64,000 nt of DNA from Prochilodus magdalenae. Taxonomy: Eukaryota > Chordata > Actinopteri > Characiformes > Prochilodontidae. The translations under genes were made by a program, and so were the position numbers. The notes beneath the pieces were generated by a model. It searched no databases. It saw nothing but the letters and a program-made list of their open reading frames with translations, and had not been told where the DNA came from. Of the stretch, positions 23,884-34,492 are shown piece after piece; the first letter of the stretch is position 1, and every line of letters begins with the position of its first letter. The stretch lies in contig JAMWET010003910.1 of NCBI GenBank assembly GCA_024036415.1, forward strand, positions 40,114-104,113, given 5' to 3'.

Positions 23884-24931
23884 ATGGTGAAGACGAAAGA
23901 GCTGTCGGAGGACACCAGAAACCGAATTGTAGACCTGCACCAGGCTGGGAAGACTGAATCTGCAATAGGCAAGCAGCTTGATGTGAAGAAATCTACTGTG
24001 GGAGCAATAATCAGAAAATGGAAGACCTACAAGACCCACATACTAATCTCCCTCGATCTGGGGCTCCACGCCAAGATCTCAGCCCGTGGGGTCAAAATGA
24101 TCACAAGAACGGTAAGGAAAAATCCCAGAACCACCAGGGGGGGATCTAGTGAATGACCTGCAGGAAGCTGGGACCGAACGTTACAAAGGCTAACCATCAG
24201 CAACACACTACGACGCCAGGGACTCAGATCTTGCAGTGCCAGACGTGTGTCCCCCTGCTTAAGCCAGTCCATATCCAGGCACGTCTGAAGTTTTGCTAGA
24301 GAGCATTTGGATGTTCCAGAAAGAGTATTGGGAGAATGTCATATGGTCAGATGAAACCAAAGTAGAACTATTTGGTAAAAACACAACTCGTCGTGTTTGG
24401 AGGAAAGTGAATGCGGAGTTGCATCCCAAGAACACCATACCAACTGTGAAGCATGGGGGGTGGCAACATCATGCTTTGGGGCTGTTTTTCTCTGCAAAGG
24501 GACCAGGACGACTGGTCCGTGTACATGAAAGAATGAATGGGGCCATGTATTGTGAGATTTTGGGTGCAAAACCTCCTTCCATCAGCAAGGGCAATGAAGA
24601 TGAAACGTGGCTGGGTCTTTCAGCATTGACAATGATCCCCAAGCACACTGCCAGGGGAAAAAAAACAAAGGAGTGGCTTCGTAAGAAACATTTCAAAAGT
24701 CCTGGAGTGGCCCTAGCCAGTCTCCCGATCTCAAACCCCATCGAAAACCTTTGGAGGGAGTTGAAAGTCCGTGTTGCCCGCCGACAGCCCCAAAACATCA
24801 CTGCTCTAGAGGAGATCTGCATGGAGGAATGGGCCAACATACCAGCAACAGTGTGTGCCAACCTTGTGAAGACTTACAGAAAACGTTTGACCTCTGTCAT
24901 TGCCAACAAAGGATATACAACAAAGTATTGA
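23884..24931 (+). pseudogene. Tc1-like transposase pseudogene
   Basis: Would encode a DD34E transposase that cuts and re-inserts the element at TA. From ATG 23884 the paired-like DNA-binding domain is readable (MVKTKELSEDTRNRIVDLHQ, then STVGAIIRKW). It then shifts frame near KTYKT, where LPRSGAPR lies in another frame and ISARGVKMITR returns to the first. Further shifts or stops occur after NPRTTRG and around 24,290. The catalytic part resumes with [13 protein letters not shown] (first Asp). The second Asp (DNDPKHTA region, near 24,630) is out of frame with the rest. The Glu is in [10 protein letters not shown]. The C-terminus [11 protein letters not shown] ends at TGA 24929-24931. Length matches the roughly 340-residue family if the frame were continuous; at least four frameshifts make it dead. 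Confidence 0.93.
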
Positions 24932-24942
24932 GATGAACTTTT

Positions 24943-25146
24943 GTTATTGACCAAATACTTATTTTCCACCATTATTTGCAAATAAATTCTTTAAAAATCA
25001 GACAAAATGACTTTCTCAATTTTTTTCCACATTTTGTCTCTCATAGTTGAGGTCTACCTATGATGTCAATTACAGGCCTCTCTCATCTTTTTAAGTGGGA
25101 CAACTTGCACAATTGGTGACTGACTAAATACTTATTTTCCCCACTG
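24943..25146 (-). repeat. Right terminal inverted repeat of the Tc1 element (about 204 bp)
   Basis: Reverse complement of 23519-23722, with only scattered differences visible. Such close match between ends suggests a fairly recent insertion for its class. Confidence 0.95.
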
Positions 25147-25179
25147 TAGATGAGCTTTCAATACAGGAACTCAACTTAC

Positions 25180-25212
25180 CACCAATTATGGCCTTAAAGA
25201 ATCCATCGTTCT
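25180..25212 (-). CDS. gypc: Glycophorin C, 33-bp penultimate exon (start of membrane helix)
   Basis: On the minus strand a strong acceptor (TGTCTTTTTTTATTCTGCAG) is followed by 33 nt and the perfect donor GTAAGT. In phase 1 it reads NDGFFKAIIG. The last G joins CT of the 20407 exon to make Ala, giving [16 protein letters not shown], a continuous membrane helix. The first two nucleotides (AG) complete a codon with the G ending the 34460-34492 exon (Glu). Length 33 nt and phase 1-1 mean that skipping it would keep the frame but shorten the helix start. Human GYPC has longer internal exons of 57 and 84 nt (from memory). No protein search was possible; the call rests on splice sites, phase and helix continuity. 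Confidence 0.8.
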
Positions 25213-25479
25213 CTGCAGAATAAAAAAAGACACTGCATTAGTGAACTCTCGATTACAAACGAACCAATAGTGCATCACTGATATTTCTCTACGTCCTGGC
25301 ACTCAGGTCCAGTGTTTGGTATATTTGAGTAACCTGTTTAGGCAAAATCTGGCAACCTGAACAGTAATATAAATGCATTGACTAATATGTAATAGATTTT
25401 GGCTGGGTCTTATCCACAGGGTGGCAAAGTGTGGCAGCTTCCACCCCTGACATGGACCCTGCCGAACCAGCTCTATAGC
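25213..25479. other. gypc intron sequence
   Basis: Unique sequence upstream (in transcription) of the 33-bp exon, with its polypyrimidine tract next to the exon. No other feature seen. Confidence 0.5.
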
Positions 25480-25870
25480 TTGTCACGAGTCCCCATGTGT
25501 GTTTGAGGTGGTAGTACTTTCAGGCTCCTGCAGATGGCGATGCACAAGGATGATAGGGAGTGAGTGATGGGATCCACAGATTGGGAATTAGTGACTGCAT
25601 GTGGGAGTGGCCAAAGACCATAAGCTGAATCTGCAGGTGTGTGGAAGCGTACGGTCATACGGGTCTACCAGCAGTGGATAAAATCCCAGTCTACAGGGAA
25701 TTCTCCTCGGAACTGTGCCAGGGAAGGCATCCACCAAAGACCAGTTCTTTGAGAGTGTCTAAACATTGATGTGGCTACATCCAGACCCCTGTCCAGTACA
25801 TGCCCGATCCAGCCCCAGCTGTTCCTGGTACTGGTGGAAGAGTTACATCCTGTTAGATTCGGCTCAGTTA
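25480..25870 (-). repeat. Family X dispersed repeat
   Basis: Reverse-complement match to 48588-49072, from CTCCTGCAGATGGCGATGCA to the CAGTTCCTGGTACTGGTGGA segment, lacking an internal stretch present in other copies. Located in a gypc intron. Confidence 0.8.
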
Positions 25871-26967
25871 CACGGGGCTCGTTCATCTGATATGATGGAC
25901 AGAACGAACAACGACGTAGGAATAGGAGGAGCTGGTGGCTGATGTTGGTCAGCTTGTTGGTTATAGGTGTTTGTATAAGAAACATTCAGACAGTCCAGAC
26001 TATCAAAAATCATTCTGGATACAATCAGGATATGACAGAAGACGGATCTGAGCCAGCAGTCTGAGCACAACCTAAGATCAGTTGGGGTGTTATTGTTCAA
26101 ACTGAGAATAAACGCACATAGCAAGCACCTCCTTAAAACCCTCAAAGCCCCGCCCCCAACCAGAGAGTCTCCCTGGCACCCTGGTCATTCCTCCGGATCC
26201 TCCATTGCACTATGGTACCGATCAACACCTACACTGGTCAATCATATCAGTCATGTATTCGCTATATATACATTCGACTCTCGGCTAGTTTGTTCCACGA
26301 TATTTACATATACACTACCAGTCAAAAGTTTAGGTACACCCCTCTAAATGGATGTAGCTGGTGATCTTATAGACTCTACAGTGGTACACTGAACAGCTCC
26401 ACCTGCTGAGAGTCTGAACCAGTCCGTATCCTGATCCACCACATCTACTCCTGATGTACACAGTATGGTACTCCTCCATATCTCCACCTCTAATATATAT
26501 TTAGTGGTGTAAAAACTTTGATCTCTTTTTCTGCACAGTGTAAAAGCTCTAGTTCTCCTTTCAGGTTAGTGAATATTCATGATGGACCGACCAATAGAAT
26601 CGCTCCAAACCTGCTTAGTAATAAACCTTGTTCTATCAGCTCCACTGCAGGGTAAGGAAGCTGCTCCATCCTCCTGTACAGCTCCACTCTGGAGGGGGTT
26701 AAGGTGGACTGGATAATTCCATAAGGGCTAGTTCATAGTTTGGTGTCTTCACTGCTATGAGGAGCCGTCTCTAAACTTTGGACGTTTTTCTATACTGCTA
26801 CCACTGTTGCAGTGAAAAATAGCACAGCCCACATCCAGTTCACATCAATCACAGCTCCTTGAGTCAATAAGTCAATAAGGTGGGCGGCTAGAATATAACC
26901 AGACTGCAAACTGAACACAGCTTAGCCTTAGCCTATCACTGCTGCCGGCACAAAACCTCCACAACCC
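25871..26967. other. gypc intron sequence with a lone transposon end at about 26,312-26,342
   Basis: TACACTACCAGTCAAAAGTT is the typical tip of a fish Tc1-like family; no partner end was found nearby. The 26,815-26,945 segment repeats 21,500-21,640. No exon fitting gypc phase was seen. Confidence 0.4.
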
Positions 26968-27130
26968 TACAGGAGGAGGGAGAACGTCTTCATGTTGAGT
27001 GTAACTCAATGGAACCTCACTTTTATTTTCCAGGTAATTCCGGGCTGTTGCTTTTGAACCGTTCATAATGAGGTTCCACACAGTGTGAGGGACAGCAGCC
27101 TGAGGGCCTGAAGAATAACACCAGTGGAGA
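26968..27130 (+). mobile_element. MITE family B, partial copy
   Basis: Contains GTAACTCAATGGAACC, GAACCGTTCATAATGAGGTT and CCACACAGTGTGAGGGACAGC in the same order as in 4428-4675, with the terminal repeats lost or eroded. Confidence 0.6.
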
Positions 27131-27825
27131 TACAACGTTTGTCCTGATGCCGGTGATATCTCGGGCGTGCTGTGCTGATGTCTCTGGTCTCATCTACACC
27201 AGTATGGACTGAATGTGGGCTGCCCACAATGGACCAGTGGCATGGGGCCAATGCTGCCGAACGAGCCAATCTCTCCAGAGGCCAATTTCCATTCCCTTGA
27301 TATGGGCTGCCCACACCACTGTTGGCGCATGCTATAAAGAGAATGCCCAGTGGCGCAATGTGGGCTGCCCTAAGTGGGCCAATGCCATGGGGCCAATGAC
27401 ACGCCAATGTGCAAAAGCCCAGTGGCCTAGTGTGTGATGCCCATAAAGTGTTTGCCCACATTGGTCCCTCACTGGTCCGGCCATGTTTGTTTGGTGCCTG
27501 GGCTCAGTGTGGGTTTGAGGAAGCTTCTAAGTTTGACGCTTGCATCACCTGGTCGTTCCTGATGATGGCTGTGACCAAGTCAGAGCGCTGATGAGCTAAT
27601 TAAGGTCTGAGGTCATGGCGAAAGTCATCTGAGAGCTCAACACTCTTGTGGTGCCCAAATGTTTGGATTTCACTTCTTTCCTTTTTTTGCGTCAGATGTT
27701 GGAAACGAAGCTTGGTCTTTGAGTTTATGACTTTCAGAGAGTCAGTCCATCTTCTACACCCCCCAAACTGCAACCCAGTTATCATGCATGCTTAATCAAT
27801 GAGGACTGCAACAACCATGTCCTCG
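27131..27825. other. Intron sequence with imperfect GTGGGCTGCCC repeats (27,210-27,460)
   Basis: The words TGGGCTGCCC, GGGGCCAATG and GCCAAT(C/G) recur three or four times at about 27,210-27,460, suggesting an old local duplication. No gene is supported. Confidence 0.4.
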
Positions 27826-28055
27826 CTGTGTTTGTTGATTTTGACTTTTATGCATTATTTGGTCACATGACCTGCTGTTTACACTGTGTGAATAATTCAT
27901 GATGAATAGACCAACAGAAACGGTCTAAAAGTGCCCGGGAGAATAGTCTGGTTCCATTGACTTACATTCAAATTGAATCAGGTTTTTGCCCTCTCCTGTA
28001 AAGTCTTCATTTTGGAGACACTTGTTTTAAATTGGACAGTGACGATATGCAAATT
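27826..28055 (-). mobile_element. MITE family B, reverse copy
   Basis: Reverse complement of the family: CTGTTTACACTGTGTG, AGACCAACAGAAACGGTC, TCTGGTTCCATTGACTTACA, TCTCCTGTAAAG, and the end ATTGGACAGTGACGATATGC. Confidence 0.8.
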
Positions 28056-29007
28056 AACAGTGTGATGTCAGCATTTTCAAAGAACTGTCCAAATGAAAGC
28101 GTAGTTTTTGGTTTTTGGTTTATGTTTGTTCAGATCGAAGACCAAAAGTCAAGAGTTCTCAGAAAACATCTGGATACATCTGGATGAGGCCTCAGGCAGC
28201 TGTAAAATGAACTGCTTATTGGTGTGTTCTACCTGACACACTTTAATAAAAAAAAATTAAATACAGCCAAAAGTCCTGTTTACTGCTCATCCATTCAGTC
28301 ACCATGTCCAATCTGGCGATCTGCATAACGCTAGAGGAGCGTCCCATCTGGGTTTCTCTTCCCGTTCAACCCCCACCTTTCCCAAACCTCACCGCACTCA
28401 CCGTGTCCTAACCCCTATTAAATATTTACCTTCCGCTGACTTTGTTATTATAACACGAGTGAATCTTTCATAAGGCCTTTGTTTTTACAGACAGCTGTCT
28501 CCGCGGTGCCGTGCCTCATTGTCTCCATCACCGTGGGGACGAAAACCTCGTTAAAGGAGGCGATTGAAGATAATCATGAATTATTGCGCGGGGAACATCT
28601 GCCCGCCTCCACTCGACTTTCGCTGAAGGACGAAAGGGAGAGGAAGCGCCGCTCTCCGAAACCGGACCGGACTACAGTTTCAAATCATCTAAAGTAAGAG
28701 TCGGGCCAAAAACCCATCTCACTGAACATTTACCTGAAACCAGAGGCGGCCAGTCAGGACAGGTTTGGTGTCTGGCGCTGGCTTCTTTAGCTTAGCACTA
28801 GAGCTAAACCACACATGGAGAGAGCATGTTGGGGAAACTATAGATGAGGCCTATAGATGACTCGGGCTGTAACATCCTCACACTACGGTGCTGAAACTCG
28901 GACACTGTGCATCTCAGAGATTCCTATTGTTTAAGCATCAAGGTTTTCAGCCCAAGGTTCAGTCATCAGTCTCCTTCACTGGAATCGTATTCCCAATATT
29001 GTGAAAA
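28056..29007. other. Non-coding sequence with a CpG-rich, unique block at about 28,420-28,690
   Basis: 28,420-28,690 is non-repetitive, richer in CpG, and includes ATAATCATGAATTATTGCGC, a homeodomain-like AT core. The 72-codon frame at 28479 lacks gypc-compatible splice sites. It could be a conserved regulatory element in the gypc intron; this is inference. Confidence 0.35.
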
Positions 29008-30590
29008 ACAAACAACACAGAGATTAGAACCAATCACAGTCAGGGGGAGGTCCCAGAACAAACAACACAGAGATTAGGACCAATCACAGTCAGGGGGAGG
29101 TCTCAGAACAAACAACACAGAGATTAGAACCAATCACAGTCAGGGGGAGGCCTCAGAACAAACAACACAGAGATTAGGACCAATCACAGTCAGGGGGAGG
29201 TCTCAGAACAAACAACACAGAGATTAGGACCAATCACAGTCAGGGGGAGGTCTCAGAACAGTAACACAGAGATTAGAACCAATCACAGTCAGGGGGAGGC
29301 ATCAGAACAAACAACACAGAGATTAGAACCAATCACAGTCAGGGGGAGGCCTCAGAACAAACAACACAGAGATTAGAACCAATCACAGTCAGGGGGAGGC
29401 CTCAGAACAAACAATACAGAGATTAGAACCAATCACAGTCAGGGGGAGGTCTCAGAACAAACAACACAGAGATTAGGACCAATCACAGTCAGGGGGAGGC
29501 CTCAGAACAGTAACACAGAGATTAGAACCAATCACAGTCAGGGGGAGGCCTCAGAACAAACAACACAGAGATTAGGACCAATCACAGTCAGGGGGAGGTA
29601 TCAGAACATACAACACAGAGATTAGAACCAATCACAGTCAGGGGGAGGTATCAGAACATACAACACAGAGATTAGAAAAATTGCACTAACTCATATCATT
29701 CTGCACATGAATAGTTGCACTACTGTACTTGACTGTTTGTGTCTGCATACAGCTGCACACATCGTTTTGCACATGTAACTGTTCTTGTATGGTTATATTT
29801 CAGCTCATTTTGCACAAACACCACTTTACTACAGACTGTTACAATGTAACTAATGTAGCACATACCTGCACAATGTATATAGCCTGTATAATTCTAAATT
29901 GTTTACATTTTATATTTTATATTTTATTTATATATTCTCTGCATGCTTAATTTTTGATCCTTGTTATCTGTCTATTTATATTTATACTTTTTATTCTATG
30001 ACATCCAGTGTGGGCAGCAAAGTAAGAATTTTATTGTACAGGGAAACTAGTTTCCTTACTGTGCATATGACAATAAAGCTTTGAATCTTGAATCTAGAAC
30101 CAATCACAGTCAGGGGGAGGTCTCAGAACAAACAACACAGAGATTAGAACCAATCACAGTCAGGGGGAGGTCTCAGAACAGTAACACAGAGATTAGAACC
30201 AATCACAGTCAGGGGGAGGTCTCAGAACAGTAACACAGAGATTAGAACCAATCACAGTCAGGGGGAGGTCTCAGAACAAACAACACAGAGATTAGAACCA
30301 ATCACAGTCAGGGGGAGGTCTCAGAACAAACAACACAGAGATTAGAACCAATCACAGTCAGGGGGAGGTCTCAGAACAAACAACACAGAGATTAGAACCA
30401 ATCACAGTCAGGGGGAGGTCTCAGAACAAACAACACAGAGATTAGAACCAATCACAGTCAGGGGGAGGTCTCAGAACAATAACACAGAGATTAGAACCAA
30501 TCACAGTCAGGGGGAGGTCTCAGAACAATAACACAGAGATTAGGACCAATCACAGTCAGGGGGAGGTCTCAGAACAATAACACAGAGAGA
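29008..30590. repeat. 50-bp minisatellite, about 23 copies, interrupted by a LINE tail
   Basis: The unit contains CACAGAGATTAG(A/G)ACCAATC, ACAGTCAGGGGGAGG(T/C)(C/A)TC and AGAACAAACAA, with a 49-bp variant (AGAACAGTAACACAG). The array runs 29008-29677 and resumes at 30095-30590 after a 417-bp insert. Every unit has an AACCAATCA (CCAAT-like) word and a GGGGGAGG purine run. Units on the right of the insert are almost all the GGTCTCAG type; those on the left are mixed. Confidence 0.95.
29678..30094 (+). mobile_element. 3' end of a non-LTR retrotransposon (LINE) inserted into the 50-bp array
   Basis: Sequence unrelated to the array, ending with GACAATAAAGCTTTGAATC and a short TTGAATC-type tail. 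AATAAA is at 30072-30077. The array word TAGAA is present on both sides (29673-29677 and 30095-30099), fitting a 5-bp target duplication. It is 5'-truncated, as usual for LINEs, and includes no reverse transcriptase. The clade is uncertain. Confidence 0.75.
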
Positions 30591-31386
30591 ACGCCAGAGC
30601 TGCCATCCTGAAACGCTGGGATTGGAATGTTATGTCCCTTGGGAAGATGATAAGTCAAAGGTCAAACCTGGTTGTCCAGCAGCTCAATGTAGACACTGTG
30701 GTTCACATTTACTGTCACCTCAACCAAAGAACCCATTACCACAGAGTTATAAGACCCCCGGACCACCACGGAGGGGACTGATTATTAGTCCGGGGAGTTT
30801 ATAATATAGGAATATTCTAGAACATGTTTGAGTGGCGTTGGACATGTGCGCCATATTGGCCCCTGTGTGTCTCAACAGCTGGTAAATGAATTGACTTAAT
30901 TAAGCCATAAAAGCCAGAACAGCCAGTCTGCGGCGGTTCAGGATACGGGCTTTGGTTGAATTCATTTCGAGGGGGGATTAGATTCCGAAGGAGCGCCGGC
31001 CCGGCTTATTCTGAGTGTGCATTGGTTGGATTAGTTGAGAGTGGGCCCTGGATGAGTTGATTCCGAGGGGGAGTTGAATGGAAGGGAACTTTCGGTGGGC
31101 ACCACATGTGTGTTGGTGAATATGAGAGGAGGGTTTTTAGGATGGTGGTTGAACTGGAGTTTTGTTTTGTGGAAATCCATCTTTTGTATTTCCCAGTAAT
31201 TTGTACCGGAGGGAGCTGAAGACTAATTAAGGGGGACTCTTGAAGCGGACTCAGTTTGGGCTTTGTTATTGAGCTGGTCTCGCTTGATTACAGCCCTAAT
31301 ACAGCACCACTGAAGAGTTTAGGGTCCCCTTCATAACGATAACAATACCTACTGTTCCGCCATAATGCATACCGTGTGGATCGGAC
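30591..31386. other. gypc intron sequence without recognised features
   Basis: Mostly unique sequence. The 60-codon frame at 30622 has no support. 30,840-31,290 is GT/GA-biased. Confidence 0.4.
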
Positions 31387-31999
31387 AGCCACCCAACAGC
31401 CACCACTACAGACCTCCAGCGAGCAGTGGTGTCCTCCATGAGTCATCCTGTTAGTGCAGCACCATCGGCAGACGGCTGCACCACGCAGGAGTACATGCAC
31501 ACAGACCGTTACCACGACTGTCCTTAACACCACGTCACCGTCACCAAAGACTGCAGTGGTGTCGTACCAGACTGTCATGGAGTGACTCAGAATGGCAGCG
31601 GGTCATCTTCAGTGACGAGTCCCGCTTTAGTCTTGGTGGAGACGCCCAACGAATCTGTGTGTGGAGGCACCGTGGTCAGCACCGAGATGGACGGTCTGCC
31701 GTCACACGTCCAGAAGGCCTGGTGTCCCTCCACCTCCACCCCTACCGCACCATCTGCAGGAACTGTGTGAGGATGTTCAAGCTGCATGGGATGGATTATC
31801 ACAGGACTACATTAGGAACCTCTACAGCTCCATACCGAGACGTCTGGCGTGTTGGGTTAGCAAACACGGCGGCCCGATGCCATACTGAGAGACAGACTTC
31901 TGTATGTGTAGCTCAATAAATATTGATCATATCAGTCTAAATTTATCACCAGTTATTGATCCTGGTTGCAGGATCTGGGTGCAGCTGTTCGTTTAGTTG
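31387..31999 (+). mobile_element. Tc1-derived deletion derivative, copy lacking its 5' end
   Basis: Matches 18547-19268 from the CCCAACAGCCACCA segment through WQRVIFSDESRF, the shared internal junction, and the AATAAATATTGATC 3' region. The extreme 3' end is altered (CTGGTTGCAGGATCTGGGTG). Confidence 0.85.
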
Positions 32000-32349
32000 A
32001 TGGATGTATCAGACGTTTAGGGTGTAGCGTATGTAGTTTTGTGGAGAACTGCAGTGTTTAGAAGAGTTTTGAGAGTAAATGATAGATTCCAGGTTTTAGG
32101 TGTGAAATTATACGGGATCGATCACAAATGTTGGCACCCCCCCACCCTAAGCCGCGGACAATTAAGGCCGGCTCATTAATGGCTAATCACCCGTGACGTG
32201 GAGCTGCGTCGGCTGTCGTTAAAAGCTCATCAGGCTGCGGTGTTTACAGTGCGCTTGGACTCTGCACAATTAAAGTCACATTACTGCACAGGACCGGGAG
32301 AGAGGAAACCAACACAGGTGGGAAAGGTTGGGCTGTAGTGTCAGGAGGA
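32000..32349. other. Non-coding unique sequence
   Basis: Balanced composition, including AATTAAGGCCGGCTCATTAA near 32,160-32,180, a homeodomain-like word. No gene seen. Confidence 0.35.
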
Positions 32350-32632
32350 GACGGGAAACAGAGACAGGGGACACAGAGACAGGGGACACAGAGACAGGGG
32401 ACACGGAGACAGGGGACACGGAGACAGGGGACGCAGAGACAGGGGACGCAGAGACAGGGGACACGGAGACAGGGGACACGGAGACAGGGGACGCAGAGAC
32501 AGGGGACGCAGAGACAGGGGACACGGAGACAGGGGACGCAGAGACAGGGGACGCAGAGACAGGGGACACGGAGACAGGGGACACGGAGACAGGGGACACG
32601 GAGACAGGGGACACAGAGACAGGGGACGCAGA
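32350..32632. repeat. 15-bp minisatellite, about 19 copies
   Basis: Unit GAGACAGGGGAC(A/G)C(A/G), with two variable positions. 15 bp keeps several frames open on both strands (TGDTE, RQGTQ and VPCLR peptide repeats), which are artefacts. Confidence 0.95.
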
Positions 32633-32732
32633 GTATCTGAACACAGCTAGTCAACCAGGAGACCACCATGGTCAATCACACCTCAACAGCTCAGTACCAC
32701 TGAGTTTCATAACTGAGCACATAGATTGATTT

Positions 32733-33008
32733 ATCTGATCACACTGATTGATTGATTGATTGATCGGTCTACTCAGGCTTTAGCAGAGCGCAGTACCACT
32801 GAGATTAATAACTGATCAAATTGATTGATTGATTAATTGATTGATTGTTTGTTTGACTAATTTATTGGTCGATTGGTTAATTTATTGGTCGATTGGTTGA
32901 TTGATTGGTTGATTGATTGATTGATTGATAGATTGATTGGTTGATTGGTTGATTGATTGATTGTTTGTTTGTTTGTTTGACTGATTTATTGGTTGATTGA
33001 TTCGTTGC

Positions 33009-33040
<32 letters not shown>

Positions 33041-33140
33041 CCAGTATACTCAGGATTTAACAGAGTGCAGTACCACTGAATTTAATAACTGATCACATTG
33101 ATTGATTGATTGTTTGTTTGACTGATTTATTGGTTGATTG

Positions 33141-33179
<39 letters not shown>

Positions 33180-33275
33180 AATGATCAGTCTAATCAGGCT
33201 TTAACAGAGTGCAGTACCACTGAGTTTAATAACTGATCACACTGATTGATTGATTGATTGATCAGTCTACTCAGG
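32733..33275. repeat. (TTGA)n tetranucleotide tracts embedded in a larger duplicated unit
   Basis: Runs of ATTGATTGATTGA alternate with a non-simple segment (CTCAGGCTTTA(G/A)CAGAG, CAGTACCACTGAG, TAATAACTGATCA) that occurs four or five times, so the block is a compound tandem repeat. Confidence 0.9.
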
Positions 33276-33288
33276 CTTTAACAGAGAA

Positions 33289-33510
33289 GGAACCAGCTAT
33301 GTGACCGGACGGCCGCTGGTTGAATTACCTAACCCAACAGGACATGATTAAAGTACCCCAAGAAAGGCACCTAACCACCAGTTGCTAGCCAGGAGCCATG
33401 GATAGGGCTGCCCACCATTCTGGGCCAGTCTGCCCCCTAGTGTGTTTGCGTATCATTGCACTGGTGAGTTAAATGCAAAGGTCAAATTCCTCTGTATGCT
33501 AGTACGGCTG
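33289..33510 (+). mobile_element. Degenerate tRNA-type SINE copy
   Basis: Aligns by eye with 53844-54140: GGAACCAGC-ATGTGACCGGA, the eroded B box CTGGTTGAATTACC, AAGAAAGGCACCTAACCACCA, GCCATGGATAGGGCTGCCCA and CTGCCCCCTAGTGTG. Both ends are eroded. Confidence 0.75.
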
Positions 33511-33639
33511 GCTAATGGTTGATTCAATGGTTCGTTCCAAAACATTTTCCAGTTTGGGAAAACAACACTGGCAAAGAAACCTCCAGCTGACTCACACTTG
33601 ACTGACCAACAACATGACTTTTGACCATGGAACTGAAGT

Positions 33640-34262
33640 AAATTTACCCTCTACCGACTCAACTCAGCCTCAACCTTAACTGACTTGTGACTCGACCTTA
33701 TCTGACTCCTGAGCTGACTCACTACTCTGATTTAGGTGAAACTCGAGTGAACCTCGTCCTTAACGAAATTGTGACTTGATTCAAAGTTACTCTTAACTGA
33801 ATCAACCATGATCCAGAATCTCTCTAAATGACTCATGACTCAGACTCACCTTTAACTGGTTTGTGGCTTCTCCTGCACCCCAATTAGTCCTTAACTGATT
33901 CACAAATTGAACTCGCCTATAAACGACTCGTGACTCAGACTTACCTGACCCTGAATTAACTTAGATTCACCCTAAACTGACTCGTGACTCAGACTCACTC
34001 TTACCTGACCCCGAATCAACTCAGATTCACCCTTAACTGACTCGTGACTCAGAATCACACTTACCTGACCCTGAGCCAACTTAGATTCACCCTAAACTGA
34101 CTTGTGACTCAGACTCACTCTTACCTGACTGTGAATCAACTTAGATTTACCCTAAACTGACTCCTGACTCAGATTCACACTTACCTCACCATGAATCAAC
34201 TTAGATTCACATTTACCTGACTCTTAAGTCAACTCAGATTCACCCTTATTTGACTCATCTGA
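33640..34262. repeat. 60-bp degenerate minisatellite
   Basis: GACTCGTGACTCAGACTCAC recurs with 60-bp spacing near 33,979, 34,039, 34,099 and 34,159, joined by TTACCTGACCCTGAATCAAC and TTAGATTCACCCTAAACT. The 5' part is more diverged. A second block with the same leading sequence lies at 35571-35848. Confidence 0.88.
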
Positions 34263-34459
34263 TCTGACCTGAACTTCCAACTGTTCACAGTATTAGCGTG
34301 TAGCCACGGTCACGCAAACCAAACCGGCCGAGCCGAGCTTTCGTAGCTAAACACGTGTAACACTGCTGACTCCATGTACTGGAGGACCGTACGGCTGGCG
34401 AAGCCGCTGAGACAGCTCTGGGTTCTTGTTAAACAGGAAGTGTAAAGTGCAGGACTCAC

Positions 34460-34492
34460 CAGTGTCGGGTCCCCTTGTGGTCGTGGTTATAC
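34460..34492 (-). CDS. gypc: Glycophorin C, 33-bp stalk exon (candidate)
   Basis: On the minus strand an acceptor (GTGTGACTCTCTTCTCAG) is followed by 33 nt and the donor GTGAGT. In phase 1 it reads ITTTTRGPDT; its last G joins AG of the 25212 exon to give Glu. A Thr-rich extracellular stalk suits glycophorin C, which is O-glycosylated next to the membrane. Length and phase equal those of the next exon, 9.2 kb away, so the two could be a duplicated pair or independent micro-exons. The preceding exon, which must end in phase 1, was not found. Less certain than the other two exons because stalk sequence is poorly conserved. Confidence 0.65.

Larger units (their letters stand above)
23519..25146 (+). 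mobile_element. Full-length Tc1-like transposon (1628 bp), inactive
   Basis: Complete element flanked by TA on both sides (23517-23518 and 25147-25148), the standard Tc1/mariner target duplication. It begins CAGTGGGGAAAATAAGTATT and ends with the reverse complement. The long inverted repeats contain a second inner copy of the end motif (AAAATAAGTATTTGGTCA), the IR/DR layout known from many fish Tc1 elements. The transposase inside is frame-broken. It sits in a gypc intron in antisense orientation to the gene, about 33 nt from the 25180-25212 splice donor. Confidence 0.96.

Noticed and set aside
24293..24931. 212-codon frame as a functional transposase
   Set aside because: It lacks the DNA-binding domain and its second catalytic Asp region is out of frame, so it is part of a pseudogene.
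29008..30590. Possible CRISPR array (regular 50-bp repeats)
   Set aside because: The units are contiguous without unique spacers, and the DNA is vertebrate; this is a minisatellite.
32244..32729. Frames such as TGDTE-repeat and VPCLR-repeat on both strands
   Set aside because: Artefacts of the 15-bp repeat.
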